This document shows positions 28,301 through 37,206 of a DNA stretch of 64,000 bases, piece by piece (positions within the stretch are counted from its first letter, which is position 1; every line of letters starts with the position of its first letter). The position numbers were made by a program, and so were the translations under genes. This stretch comes from Chryseobacterium gregarium DSM 19109. Its GTDB lineage: Bacteria > Bacteroidota > Bacteroidia > Flavobacteriales > Weeksellaceae. The notes beneath the pieces were generated by a model. That model worked only from the letters and a program-made list of their open reading frames with translations. It did not search any database and was not told the origin of the DNA. The DNA lies in contig NZ_AUMU01000011.1 of the NCBI RefSeq assembly GCF_000430845.1, positions 124,001-188,000 of the forward strand, written 5' to 3'.

Positions 28301-28517
28301 GGCTTATAAAGACAACCTTACATTTGTGATCTATGACCGATATGGAAATAAAATATTTACAGGAGATAAATTCAACAACTATAAATGGGACGGTAAGCAC
28401 TATGACAAGAAATTAGTGACCGGAACCTACTGGTATCATATCAACTGGAATGAGCCAAATAAAAACAAAACCCCAATAAAATACACCGGTTGGATTTTAG
28501 TTAAAAACATAAATTAA
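25359..28517 (+). CDS. T9SS type B sorted surface protein, IgGFc-binding-like
   Basis: 1052 residues. A signal peptide (LSLVLVFFTINTLFAQ) is followed by RDTEHWFAPMMSRAG and a large N-terminal region resembling the IgGFc-binding protein N-terminal domain: ILATENNTIVTVSGYAPTVM, GFIGAKIEADKPVSVTNGNF, DQSVPTDRLGNEFVLVKGNG, YVYQLLAG. Then come a short Ig-like segment (YQWFLNGVAIPGATQSTYTP), a cadherin-like module (PTHGTATLNASTGQITYIPN), two copies of an about 80-residue module (IKACQYDGKGFFDLT; LSECFLETDETKAKFDLT), and a conserved SprB-like domain. The C-terminus from about 960 is a gliding-motility-associated sorting domain (NAITPNGDNKNDF, IYDRYGNKIF). It should be exported by T9SS to the cell surface. 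First of three paralogues; its own terminator follows. Confidence 0.88.
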   Translation: MKRFLLSLVLVFFTINTLFAQRDTEHWFAPMMSRAGMSSHAQAIYFSTDSTTPFDVEIYNNNVVIGTVTNLVKGSPKIFNLLATTPAPGLPASADLVATTQSQLFTPITKGIYTKGPKPYYANLRLSITSHGEILVSKGKAGIGKKFYAAYAPITEAGNSLYNFTTGILATENNTIVTVSGYAPTVMFSNVPAGSTSPTSMSFPLQKGQSYIIEGQGTQAGNQTGFIGAKIEADKPVSVTNGNFNGQFSWGPVGLSSDIILDQSVPTDRLGNEFVLVKGNGNVTAQMEDALIIATENNTEVQINGGPVVATLNEGQFYRVNGPNNGTPANNVNYIDQGNGHYNMYIKTSKNAYVYQLLAGLATSIATLGYNYIPPLNCFLPRKIDEIAYINDLNGSTSPDIKLNILTEAGATITYNANGGAPITPTAAQGPYPVNGTTAWVSYSIPGLTGNVTVNSTKAVTAGIAGGSGAVGYGGYFAGFSSIPVISKKAGECVPGIILEVDDSYEAYQWFLNGVAIPGATQSTYTPTQAGNYTVKVSMGTCPPITTPIYKVFFCTRNTTAAINVCATKVISPAFSFTTSQTPVPGTVAILTYPTHGTATLNASTGQITYIPNTGYLGPDTIVYQFCGNATEFIDCEHVTLNLNVVPFVLTDRTIKACQYDGKGFFDLTTANVTDYNPVVKIFYPTLADLIASTNPIANFTNYLSSEGSVYVKVTTSEGCVGSAKITLAFLPSPVVYEATLSECFLETDETKAKFDLTIADVSSESPITKRYYPTFVDASNNTNEILIANTYISGNTTVYVRVFNSNQCYAIAKLNLKVIPPKRSAVLTDKTICIDSRTNLDAGPGYQSYEWNTGATTQILEGATVGEYWVILEDNGCFVKQFVSVKKAQDPVITEIEISNNTVTVHVTGGKAPYQYAVDSPTNWQDSNVFTGLTRGQHTFYVKDSYNCTPVSVEVTVPNLINAITPNGDNKNDFIDYSELAYKDNLTFVIYDRYGNKIFTGDKFNNYKWDGKHYDKKLVTGTYWYHINWNEPNKNKTPIKYTGWILVKNIN

Positions 28518-28534
28518 AATTCTTAAATATCTTC

Positions 28535-28566
28535 AAACCCACGATTTTCCAAATCGTGGGTTTTTT
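28535..28566 (+). terminator. Terminator after surface protein 1
   Basis: AAACCCACGATTT pairs with AAATCGTGGGTTT across a three-base loop, followed by TTT. Confidence 0.88.
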
Positions 28567-28834
28567 ATTGGCTTGATATTAATTTTCATCCATAAATCAA
28601 TTTTACAATAACCGTACTGGCTTATTGTAATTAAGTTTCTTATCTGCTTTTCATTAAAGGTTCATTTATAACAGAGATTTTCGGTGGAACTACTTCATTG
28701 ATTTAAAGAAAATAATATTTCAAGCGGACTACATTAAAAATATAGGATAGCAATATTTATCATAAATTGTTAGAAATACAGCTCAAAAATTGTATTTTTT
28801 TTATGCTTTTTACAATTTTTAATAAATAAAACTT

Positions 28835-28842
28835 TACTTTTG
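28835..28842 (+). promoter_or_regulatory. -7 box of surface protein 2
   Basis: TACTTTTG, 20 bases before the ATG at 28863, matching TAnnTTTG. No convincing -33 TTG at the usual distance. Confidence 0.45.
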
Positions 28843-28862
28843 TTAATACTAACTGCATAACC

Positions 28863-31697
28863 ATGAAAAAACAGTTTTACTTTATTCTTCTATTTACTTT
28901 TACGTTTATTAATCTATCAGCCCAAAGAGATACGGAACATTGGTTTGCTCCTTTTTCAGCTTCCAACTTATCTTCTACGGCAAAACAGGCGGTATACCTT
29001 TCCACAGATTCAGTTACTCCTTTTACCGTTACCATTTATAATAATGGCGTAGTACTCGGAACATCAACCATCAGTAAAGGCAGTCCGCAGATGTATAACA
29101 TTAATGCTGCAGATATGATCGGCTCTAATGCCGCAGACCTTTTTACCGTCGGCAGCAAGGGACTTTATCTTAAAGGCACCAAACCTTTTTTTGCGACATT
29201 CAGGTTTACAGTTCCAGCTCATGGGGAAATTTTAACATCCAAAGGGAAAGCCGGCATAGGAAATAAATTTTATGCCGTTGTTGCCCCTATTACCAACTCA
29301 AGTTCGGGAATGAACTTCACAACCGGAATTCTGGCGACGGAAGACAATACAACCGTTACGGTTTCAGGATACTCTCCTGCCGTTTTATTTACCAACGGAG
29401 TTACCGGGGCAGCTTCTCCGACTTTAACGATTACCCTCAACAAAGGAAAATCTTATATTATTGAAGGAAAAGGAAACCAGGCAGGAAACCAGACAGGTTT
29501 TATCGGTGCTAAAATAGTCTCAGATAAACCGGTATCAATAACCAACGGGAATTTTCTGGGTGAATACAACATCGGAACTCCATTAACCGGAGGAGATATT
29601 GTAATGGACCAATCTGTCCCTACAGACAGGCTGGGAAAAGAATTTGTTATTGTAAAAGGATTCGGTAATATCGCGTCTAAAACGGAAGATGTTTTGGTGG
29701 TTGCAACGGAAGACAATACTAAAATTTTTGTAAATGACAATCCTGTCGAAGTGGCTACCATTAACGAAGGACAGCATTACCGGGTAAATGAACCTAATAA
29801 TACCAACTATATAGATCAGGGGAGCAGTCACTATAATATGTATGTGAGAACGTCGAAAAATGCCTATGTCTATCAGCTGCTTGCAGGTACAGCCACTACC
29901 AGTGCTACAATTGGTTTTAATTACATACCTCCGTTGAACTGTTTATTACCAAGAAAAATTGATGAGATCGGAATGATAGAAATGCTCCCCCCCCAGACTG
30001 CCAATAATATTAAACTCAATATTTTAACGGAAAAAGGGGCTGCTGTTACTTACAGCATTAATGGCGGAGTACCAATAACTCCGACAGCTGCACAGGGACC
30101 TTATAATGTAACGGGAACACTGGATTGGGAGTCTTATTCCCTTACCGGGGTTACCGGGAATGTTACTATTATTTCTAATAAAGCAGTTACTGCAGGAATT
30201 GCAGGAGGAAGTGGTGTAGTAGGATACGGAGGCTATTTTGCCGGATTTTCTTCTGTTCCGGCCATCAGTAAAACGGGAGAATGTGTTCCGGGATCTGTAC
30301 TGGAAACAGGTGATAGTTTTGAGTCCTACCAATGGTTTTTAGGCACAACGCCTATTCCAGGAGCCAATACTTACACCTACACACCTATGCAGCCAGGAAA
30401 CTATACCGTACAAGTAGGAATGGGAGGATGTTTTGCAACAACACCCGTCTTTATAGTAGAATCCTGCTATGAACAGGTTACGAAAAGCTTAATTATCTGC
30501 GAACCTCAGAAAACAATTATTCCTAAATTCACCAATCATAATATTCCGGTTATTTTAGGCACAGAACAGATCGAAACGCCGCCCACGCATGGAACAGTAA
30601 CAATTGATGCGGCAACGGGAATCATTACCTATACTCCAACCCCAGGATTTTCAGGCACTGACCTTATAGTGTATCACTTCTGCGCCAATCCTGCCACCGG
30701 GGTAGGCTGCGAACAGGTAACCATGACATTGATCGTGGACCCCAACCCTACGGTAAAAAACGTATCCATAAGAGCATGTCATATTGAAGGACAGCCTACG
30801 ATGGGGGTATTCAATCTTGAAACATCCGGGTTTACGACACAAATGGGGCTGATCAAAAAATATTATGCGACCCTTGCAGATCTTTCCAGCGGGATCAATG
30901 AAATCAGCCCTACCGCTTATATCTCTTCAAATACAAAAGTATACGTAAAAGTTATCAACTCAAACGGGTGTTTCAGCATTGCAGAAATTACTTTAAACGT
31001 CATCCCTCCGGTATCCTCTACTGTACTGAAAGATAAAATCATATGCATTGAGAATAAGGCGACTTTAGATGCAGGGCCTGGGTTTGACGGCTATCAATGG
31101 AATACCGGTGAAACCACCCAGACCATCAGTGCAGGAACCGGCGTGTACTGGGTAAGCCTTAAAAGCGGAGAATGCTTTACTACACAGAATGTAAAAGTAA
31201 TTCCTGCAGTACAGCCTGTGATTTCAAATCTTGAGATTAAAAACAATACCATTACCGTAACCGTGACCAGCGGAACACCTCCTTATCAATATTCACTGGA
31301 TGGCATAAAATGGCAGGATTCGAACTTTTTTGATAACCTTCCAAGAGGTGAAAACAGCATTTATGTAAAAGATTTTTACAACTGTGAGCCTATTGATGTA
31401 ACGGTGACTGTCCCGAATCTTATTAATGCCATTACTCCGAACGGAGACAATAAAAATGATTATATCGATTATTCTGAATTGGCATATAAGAAAAATTTGA
31501 TATTCAATATTTATGACAGATACGGAAATAAAATACACCAGGCCAATCAGTTCAATGCCTATAAATGGGACGGAACCATGTATGGTAAGAAAATTCCGAC
31601 CGCTACGTACTGGTATGAAATTACCTGGACAGAACCTAATAAAGCGCAGACCCAGATAAAATATTCCGGATGGGTCCTTGTAAAAAACATAGAATAA
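28863..31697 (+). CDS. T9SS type B sorted surface protein (paralogue 2)
   Basis: 944 residues with the same plan as the protein at 25359-28517: signal peptide (LLFTFTFINLSAQ), RDTEHWFAPFSASN, IgGFc-binding-like region with ILATEDNTTVTVSGYSPAVL and DQSVPTDRLGKEFVIVKG, Ig-like and cadherin-like modules, one copy of the about 80-residue module (IRACHIEGQPTMGVFNLE), and the sorting domain from about 852 (NAITPNGDNKNDY, IYDRYGNKI). It is the shortest of the three because it has a single module. A C8 run at 29987-29994 (codons for L-P-P) lies mid-gene. Slippage there would truncate the protein before the sorting domain, a possible phase switch. Confidence 0.88.
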   Translation: MKKQFYFILLFTFTFINLSAQRDTEHWFAPFSASNLSSTAKQAVYLSTDSVTPFTVTIYNNGVVLGTSTISKGSPQMYNINAADMIGSNAADLFTVGSKGLYLKGTKPFFATFRFTVPAHGEILTSKGKAGIGNKFYAVVAPITNSSSGMNFTTGILATEDNTTVTVSGYSPAVLFTNGVTGAASPTLTITLNKGKSYIIEGKGNQAGNQTGFIGAKIVSDKPVSITNGNFLGEYNIGTPLTGGDIVMDQSVPTDRLGKEFVIVKGFGNIASKTEDVLVVATEDNTKIFVNDNPVEVATINEGQHYRVNEPNNTNYIDQGSSHYNMYVRTSKNAYVYQLLAGTATTSATIGFNYIPPLNCLLPRKIDEIGMIEMLPPQTANNIKLNILTEKGAAVTYSINGGVPITPTAAQGPYNVTGTLDWESYSLTGVTGNVTIISNKAVTAGIAGGSGVVGYGGYFAGFSSVPAISKTGECVPGSVLETGDSFESYQWFLGTTPIPGANTYTYTPMQPGNYTVQVGMGGCFATTPVFIVESCYEQVTKSLIICEPQKTIIPKFTNHNIPVILGTEQIETPPTHGTVTIDAATGIITYTPTPGFSGTDLIVYHFCANPATGVGCEQVTMTLIVDPNPTVKNVSIRACHIEGQPTMGVFNLETSGFTTQMGLIKKYYATLADLSSGINEISPTAYISSNTKVYVKVINSNGCFSIAEITLNVIPPVSSTVLKDKIICIENKATLDAGPGFDGYQWNTGETTQTISAGTGVYWVSLKSGECFTTQNVKVIPAVQPVISNLEIKNNTITVTVTSGTPPYQYSLDGIKWQDSNFFDNLPRGENSIYVKDFYNCEPIDVTVTVPNLINAITPNGDNKNDYIDYSELAYKKNLIFNIYDRYGNKIHQANQFNAYKWDGTMYGKKIPTATYWYEITWTEPNKAQTQIKYSGWVLVKNIE

Positions 31698-31718
31698 TCT
31701 TCCTTTAATAATGCACTG

Positions 31719-31748
31719 AAAACCATGATCTTAAAATCATGGTTTTTT
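31719..31748 (+). terminator. Terminator after surface protein 2
   Basis: AAAACCATGAT (31719-31729) pairs with ATCATGGTTTT (31736-31746), followed by further T's. Confidence 0.82.
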
Positions 31749-31782
31749 GTTTATTTTTTAAATAGTTAACACTTTTTATTAT

Positions 31783-31790
31783 TAAATTTG
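31783..31790 (+). promoter_or_regulatory. -7 box of surface protein 3
   Basis: TAAATTTG, 19 bases before the ATG at 31810, matching TAnnTTTG and at a spacing like that before the other two paralogues. Confidence 0.45.
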
Positions 31791-31809
31791 TGATAAATAC
31801 AACATCTGA

Positions 31810-34800
31810 ATGAAGAAAGTTCTATCTTTTTTGTTTATATTTTATTTTTTTATCTCTGCATTTGCCCAATTGGACAGAGAACATTGGTTTGCTCCTATGA
31901 TAGACCGGACAGGAAACCCGAATCCCAATCAAAAGCTGTATCTGTCCACCAACCGCACCACTCCTTTTCCCGTAAGCATCTACAACAATAACATTCTGAT
32001 TGCTACGGTAACCATCAGTAAAGGCAATCCACAGAAAATCGATATCCTGCGGGACTATATTATTACCACACTGCAAACCGACCTTTTTACCCCGACCACG
32101 AAAGGGCTCTATGTAAAAGCAGAATTCCCTTTTTATGCGAACCTTAGATTTTCCGTTTATAACCATGCAGAAATTATAACCTCAAAAGGAATACCTTCAA
32201 CCGGTAAACTTTTCTATGCCGCCAATGCCCCGATCACGGTAAGCAATTCGATCCTTAATTTCATGACAAGCATATTGGCTACGGAAGACAATACCACAGT
32301 TACTGTGTCAGGCTATAAGCCTGCCGTACAATTTTCTAACGGAACTACAGGGACAACGACCCCTTCAATGACGTTTACTTTAAATAAGGGACAATCTTAT
32401 ATTATTGACGGTATCGGAAGCAATACCGGAAATTCCGACGGCTTTATCGGTGCCAAGATTGTGGCCAGTAAACCCGTAAATGTTACAAACGGAAATTTTA
32501 ACGGTCAGTATGCAGGGAATTACCCCAACAGTTCGGATATTTTGATGGATCAGGCAGTACCCGTGGACAGGTTAGGAAATGAATTTGCTCTGGTAAAAGG
32601 GAACGGAAGCATTACCTCAAATATGGAAGGTGCTCTTGTAATAGCTACAGAAAACAATACAGAAGTACGGGTCAATGATGAGCTACTCCCTATTGCCACT
32701 TTAAACATCGGACAGTATTTTATGATTCCGGGCAATAAATACCAGCTGCAGGGAAACGGCCATTATAATTTGTACATCAGGACATCCAAAAACGCTTATA
32801 TTTATCAGGTGTTGGCAGGAGATTCCAACGCAATGGGAAATGAAGTGGCGACAGGCGGATTTAATTTTATACCTGCACTGAACTGTTATCTGCCCAAACA
32901 AATCAATGAGCTCGGTTTAATCAATGAAAATTTTGTCTATTCCGGCGGTAACCCGAACGGAATCTTAAATATCCCGACAAAATTAAATCTGATCACGGAA
33001 AGAGGAGCTGTGGTTACGGTAAACGGAATCACCCCGCCGGCCTCAACAGGCCCCTTTAATATGACAGGGACCAATAACTGGGTAACTTATGGCATTCCGA
33101 ATACAACAGGAACGATTACAATTGTTTCTTCTAAGGCCATCACCGGAGGAATAACGGCAGGAAGTGATGCTGTGGGCTATGGTGGTTTTTTTGCCGGATT
33201 TCCGACCCAGCCCGTGATTTTACAATCCGGCGGAAACTGTATTCCGGGAATTATCCTTACCGTCGATCCGATTATTTATGACACCTACCAATGGTACCTC
33301 AACGGAAATATTATTCCGGGAGCAGCCGGATCCTCCATCACCCCTAACCAGGCAGGATATTACACCTGTTCGGTAACCATGGGGAGCTGCGCGCCTTTGG
33401 TGACTGAACAGTTTAAAGTATTAAACTGTACCAAGCTGACAACGGCAACCTATGATGTCTGTACTACGAAAACCATTGTTCCCACATTTACAACCTCTGC
33501 ACAGACTCCTGTACCTTCAACAATAGCCATTCTTACCCTGCCGGTATCGGGAACAGCATCCATAAATGCAGCAACAGGTATTATCACCTATACCGCAACC
33601 AACCCCGGAACGGCAGGAACAGATACCTTCACCTATACATTCTGCGGCAACAATCCTGATTTTCCTGACTGTGAAACGGTAACGGTAACCATTAACATTC
33701 AGACCTTAACCGTTAATAATGCGACACTGAATGCCTGTGATACCGGCTCCGGGCAGGGAATATTCAATTTAACGACAGCCGGTATTACCGGCAGTTCTCC
33801 AGTAACCATTACTTATTATCCATCTTTACTGGATGCCCAGAATGAAAATCCCGGCACATTAATAACGGCGTCAACAGCTTATCCTGCAACCAATGGAACC
33901 ATCATCTATGCCGTTGTAAAAAATAATATCGGATGTAAAAGCATTGCACAAATTACCCTTAATGTATATCCTTTCGCAACAGTAGCCGGTAATTATACAG
34001 GTTCATTCTGTGACGATAATTTAGACGGTGTGGTAAATCTAACCCTGTCCGATATCACCCCGCTTGTTCTGAGTAATCCTGCTTATTTTACGGGAGTAAG
34101 ATATTATGCCGGTTTAACGGATGCCAATGCCGGAAACACCAATACGCTTCCGAACAACTGGTCTTATACAACTACGACAACCATTTATATCAGGGTAGAT
34201 TCTCCGGACGGCTGTCCGCCTGTCATCAAACCTCTTATATTTACCATAGGTGCTAAAATTCCGCTGATTAAGACTACCCATACAGTTACTTTATGTGATG
34301 ATGATTTAGATGGAATCAAATCCACCGACCTGATGGCCTACATCAGCCAGTACACAACTGATCCTCTGGTCACCGCGACTTTCCATCCTACCCTGGCAGA
34401 CGCACAGAACGGCACGGCTCAGATGACCAATCCTATGAACTTAACGGGAACCCAGACCATTTATATACGATTTGAAAAACCGGGAGCCTGCCCTAATGTC
34501 GCTTCGATAACAATTACCATAAAAATCCCTAAACATGCTGCTGTTTTAAATGATAAAATTATTTGTGCGAAAACGCTGACAACCTTAGATGCGGGCCCCG
34601 GTTTTGACACTTATTTATGGAGCACGGGAGCAACCACACCTACGATTACGAATATTGCCGCAGGTACTTATTGGGTAGATCTTACTTTTGAAGGCTGTAC
34701 CTACAGACAGACGGTCACCGTGACTGAATCTGTGCTTCCGGTTATTACAATGATTGAAATTAACGGAAATACCGTTACCGTCGGGGTCAGCGGAGGAACG

Positions 34801-35214
34801 CCTCCTTACCAATATTCTTTAGACGGAACGACTTGGCAGGACTCAAATGTCTTTATGAATGTACCGAGAGGCAACCATATCATTCATGTTCGCGATGCCA
34901 ACAGATGTGATGAGGTGACAAGAACTTTTGTTATTATTAACCTGATCAATACCATTACTCCGAATATGGACGGATATAATGATGTCATAGATTATTCAGC
35001 ACTAATGGATAACAATAATATTGAGTTCAGAATATTCGACAGATATGGCGCGGAAATATTCAGGGGCAATAAGACAAACCGGTATATGTGGGACGGAAAG
35101 ATTACCGGAAGAGCCGTAAATACAGCCACCTACTGGTATTTCATCAGCTGGACCGAATTCGGAGGAAGTACAACGGTGAAATATTCAAGCTGGCTGCTGG
35201 TAAAGAATTATTGA
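31810..35214 (+). CDS. T9SS type B sorted surface protein (paralogue 3)
   Basis: 1134 residues, the longest of the trio. Signal peptide (FLFIFYFFISAFAQ), then LDREHWFAPMIDRTG, IgGFc-binding-like region (ILATEDNTTVTVSGYKPAVQ; VPVDRLGNEFALVKG), Ig-like and cadherin-like modules, then three copies of the about 80-residue module beginning LNACDTGSGQGIFNLT, GSFCDDNLDGVVNLT and VTLCDDDLDGIKSTD. The last two carry a DDxxDG acidic loop that could bind calcium. The sorting domain starts near 1044 (INTITPNMDGYNDVIDYS; FDRYGAEIFRG). T9SS surface display is expected. No strong terminator is visible after it. Confidence 0.88.
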   Translation: MKKVLSFLFIFYFFISAFAQLDREHWFAPMIDRTGNPNPNQKLYLSTNRTTPFPVSIYNNNILIATVTISKGNPQKIDILRDYIITTLQTDLFTPTTKGLYVKAEFPFYANLRFSVYNHAEIITSKGIPSTGKLFYAANAPITVSNSILNFMTSILATEDNTTVTVSGYKPAVQFSNGTTGTTTPSMTFTLNKGQSYIIDGIGSNTGNSDGFIGAKIVASKPVNVTNGNFNGQYAGNYPNSSDILMDQAVPVDRLGNEFALVKGNGSITSNMEGALVIATENNTEVRVNDELLPIATLNIGQYFMIPGNKYQLQGNGHYNLYIRTSKNAYIYQVLAGDSNAMGNEVATGGFNFIPALNCYLPKQINELGLINENFVYSGGNPNGILNIPTKLNLITERGAVVTVNGITPPASTGPFNMTGTNNWVTYGIPNTTGTITIVSSKAITGGITAGSDAVGYGGFFAGFPTQPVILQSGGNCIPGIILTVDPIIYDTYQWYLNGNIIPGAAGSSITPNQAGYYTCSVTMGSCAPLVTEQFKVLNCTKLTTATYDVCTTKTIVPTFTTSAQTPVPSTIAILTLPVSGTASINAATGIITYTATNPGTAGTDTFTYTFCGNNPDFPDCETVTVTINIQTLTVNNATLNACDTGSGQGIFNLTTAGITGSSPVTITYYPSLLDAQNENPGTLITASTAYPATNGTIIYAVVKNNIGCKSIAQITLNVYPFATVAGNYTGSFCDDNLDGVVNLTLSDITPLVLSNPAYFTGVRYYAGLTDANAGNTNTLPNNWSYTTTTTIYIRVDSPDGCPPVIKPLIFTIGAKIPLIKTTHTVTLCDDDLDGIKSTDLMAYISQYTTDPLVTATFHPTLADAQNGTAQMTNPMNLTGTQTIYIRFEKPGACPNVASITITIKIPKHAAVLNDKIICAKTLTTLDAGPGFDTYLWSTGATTPTITNIAAGTYWVDLTFEGCTYRQTVTVTESVLPVITMIEINGNTVTVGVSGGTPPYQYSLDGTTWQDSNVFMNVPRGNHIIHVRDANRCDEVTRTFVIINLINTITPNMDGYNDVIDYSALMDNNNIEFRIFDRYGAEIFRGNKTNRYMWDGKITGRAVNTATYWYFISWTEFGGSTTVKYSSWLLVKNY

Positions 35215-35351
35215 TTCTAGGATAATATTGAAAAACAGTCTGTTTATTTAAACAATTCTTATAACATTCATTAACAGTTTTAAAGTAAAGTTTAATATAA
35301 TTTTAACCACTGCCTGCGCCTGGACCAGATATAAGTTGATGCAATTGTACG

Positions 35352-35359
35352 TAATTTTG
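35352..35359 (+). promoter_or_regulatory. -7 box before 35371 gene
   Basis: TAATTTTG, 11 bases before the ATG at 35371; the leader would be very short. Confidence 0.4.
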
Positions 35360-35370
35360 CACTTACTTAT

Positions 35371-36159
35371 ATGAAGAAGCTATTTACCCTATTGCTGTTG
35401 GTTTTTGTGGCAAAAATTAACGCCCAGCTCTATTCCGGAGAAGTTTTTCTGAAAGACAATTCCGTTTTATACCTCAATCAGGTATATGTTACCAATCTCA
35501 CCACACAGAAAACGGTTCTGAGTGATTACAACGGTGATTTCAACCTTCCTGCCAATGCAGGTGATATTGTACGCTTCACGTCTATCGTTACGGAAAGAAA
35601 AGATATTAAGCTTACCCAACAGATGACCACCCAGAAAAATCTGGTTGAGCTGAAAATTGCCTATCATGATATTCAGGAAATTCTCCTCAGCAGATTTAAG
35701 CCTACGGGAAACCTGAGATATGATGTAAATGCCCTGAAAAAAGAAGATAAAGGTCTGGCCATAAAGAAAGTGATCGGTCTGCCTGAACCTAAAGGCGATG
35801 GAACTCCCCCGCAGCTTCCGGTAGCGGGATTAAGGGATGGAGGCCTTACCTTCAGCCTGGAAAGTATATATGACATCCTTTCCGGTGAGAGAAAGAAAAA
35901 GCAGCGTTACCAGGCGTATGAACGGATGAATATTTCTGTAGCGCAGATCAAAAACTATCTGGGTAAAGATTATTTCACAAAATTCAGAATCCCGGAAAAT
36001 CTTATTGATAATTTCCTTCAGTTCGTATATACTTCAGAAAATATCGATCCGTATATAATGACCGGTAATTTCGAGGCAATAAAGATTCCGATTGAGAAGT
36101 ATTTACCGATTTACCAGCGTAGGTTAAGAAACTCCCATCTTCAGGAGGTGGTAAAATAA
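35371..36159 (+). CDS. Exported protein with carboxypeptidase-like regulatory domain
   Basis: 262 residues. The signal peptide (LFTLLLLVFVAKINAQ) is followed by LYSGEVFLKDNSVLYLNQVY, then VTNLTTQKTVLSDYNGDFNL and PANAGDIVRF. This is the prealbumin-like CarboxypepD_reg pattern, in which a beta-sandwich is linked to a variable C-terminal region. The remaining 160 residues are basic and helical and I cannot assign them. Related short proteins are common in Flavobacteriia, often without known function. It probably acts in the periplasm or at the outer membrane. Confidence 0.75.
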   Translation: MKKLFTLLLLVFVAKINAQLYSGEVFLKDNSVLYLNQVYVTNLTTQKTVLSDYNGDFNLPANAGDIVRFTSIVTERKDIKLTQQMTTQKNLVELKIAYHDIQEILLSRFKPTGNLRYDVNALKKEDKGLAIKKVIGLPEPKGDGTPPQLPVAGLRDGGLTFSLESIYDILSGERKKKQRYQAYERMNISVAQIKNYLGKDYFTKFRIPENLIDNFLQFVYTSENIDPYIMTGNFEAIKIPIEKYLPIYQRRLRNSHLQEVVK

Positions 36160-36341
36160 ATCACCAGTTTAACATGTATTGCCGAAAATTATAATGCCTG
36201 TTTTTTGTTTATTTAAATTACAGTAATTTTATCAATAAATCTATATTACAGAAAGCCGGTCTGCTTTCGCCGCATTTTATTAATACCGATCTCCTGAATC
36301 CGGCTGGCTGAAAAATATTGTATATTAAATTATTTTAGTAC

Positions 36342-37127
36342 ATGAAAAAGTTGCTTCTGTTTTTTATTGCGTTCCTTTTTATGAATCTTTCGGCTCAGTC
36401 AAAAGGAAAAGATTACAGTAATATATTAAAGAGCAAGAATATTTACGAGATCAATGCTTTTTTAAGGGATGCTCATCCTGATGATCCCCGCAGGTCGGTT
36501 CTGAAGCCCCGCGTGATGGATATGATGAAAGAATACATTAAAAATGCCAAGCCTGGAGATACTAAAGTCCGACAAATGCAGGACTGGCTGGCATTGCTGA
36601 AAAGACGCTCTTCCACAAAAATATCTTTTGACGAGATGAACGCGATGATCCGGCAGAAGCAGATTGTGAAATACCAGAAAGAATTACAGACCGGACAGGC
36701 TGCAGTGGTTTATACTCCAAGCAATCCTCAAAACGTTTATATTGCCCCTACAGCAGCAGCTTCAAAGCCGGCATCAGCCATTGCGGATACAGAAGCTTCG
36801 GAATTTAATATGTTGATGGCTGAAAATCCCGTGGAACACAAAAATAAAACGGTAAAAATCCTAAATTCCCTTTTTGATAATGATCCCAATGCCAAAGAAT
36901 GTATTGTCATGATTGAGAATAAATCAGACTGTAATATCATCGTCCGGATAGAAGGAATCGGCAATACAAAATACAGGCTTCCCGTACCCTCTCAGGGTGA
37001 TAACTCGATTGTTGTACAGAAAGGGGATTACCTGTTCACAAGTATCGTCTGCGGTGCGCAGTACGCTTCACAAAAGACCATCCAGAAACCTTTAATGGTT
37101 GCTTTAGGGAGTTCTTCAAAAAAATAA
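36342..37127 (+). CDS. Exported protein of locally repeated family (copy 2)
   Basis: 261 residues. Signal peptide (LLLFFIAFLFMNLSAQ), a helical N-terminal region (SNILKSKNIYEINAFLRDAH), a proline/alanine-rich middle, and the C-terminal domain shared with the proteins at 23170 and 38092: ILNSLFDNDPNAKECIVMIE, NKSDCNIIVRIEG, VVQKGDYLFTSIVCGAQYAS. It retains both conserved cysteines. Function is unknown; a periplasmic or surface location is inferred. The 182-base gap upstream contains an isolated G/C-richer stretch (36250-36310) with AGCCGG/CCGGCT complementarity but no gene that I can see. Confidence 0.72.
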   Translation: MKKLLLFFIAFLFMNLSAQSKGKDYSNILKSKNIYEINAFLRDAHPDDPRRSVLKPRVMDMMKEYIKNAKPGDTKVRQMQDWLALLKRRSSTKISFDEMNAMIRQKQIVKYQKELQTGQAAVVYTPSNPQNVYIAPTAAASKPASAIADTEASEFNMLMAENPVEHKNKTVKILNSLFDNDPNAKECIVMIENKSDCNIIVRIEGIGNTKYRLPVPSQGDNSIVVQKGDYLFTSIVCGAQYASQKTIQKPLMVALGSSSKK

Positions 37128-37180
37128 GCATTGCCTCTCTATTTTTAATGTCAAAAATAAAGCATTCGTGTAATTTTCGT

Positions 37181-37188
37181 TATTTTTG
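37181..37188 (+). promoter_or_regulatory. trmB promoter -7 box
   Basis: TATTTTTG, 18 bases before the ATG at 37207; it overlaps the alternative upstream start at 37186 and so argues for 37207. Confidence 0.5.
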
Positions 37189-37206
37189 CGGGATTTTAAA
37201 TTTCTT

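Larger units (their letters stand above)
28518..28862 (+). other. Intergenic region between surface proteins 1 and 2
   Basis: 345 A/T-rich bases with a terminator (28535-28566), a perfect 9-base inverted repeat TTACAATAA/TTATTGTAA (28603-28611 and 28622-28630), and a -7 box TACTTTTG (28835-28842) 20 bases before the next ATG. I see no gene. Confidence 0.55.

Noticed and set aside
36250..36310. G/C-richer patch with AGCCGG/CCGGCT complementarity, considered as tRNA or small RNA
   Set aside because: No tRNA T-loop or anticodon stem can be built, and the pairing is short with a long spacer; not enough to call an RNA gene.
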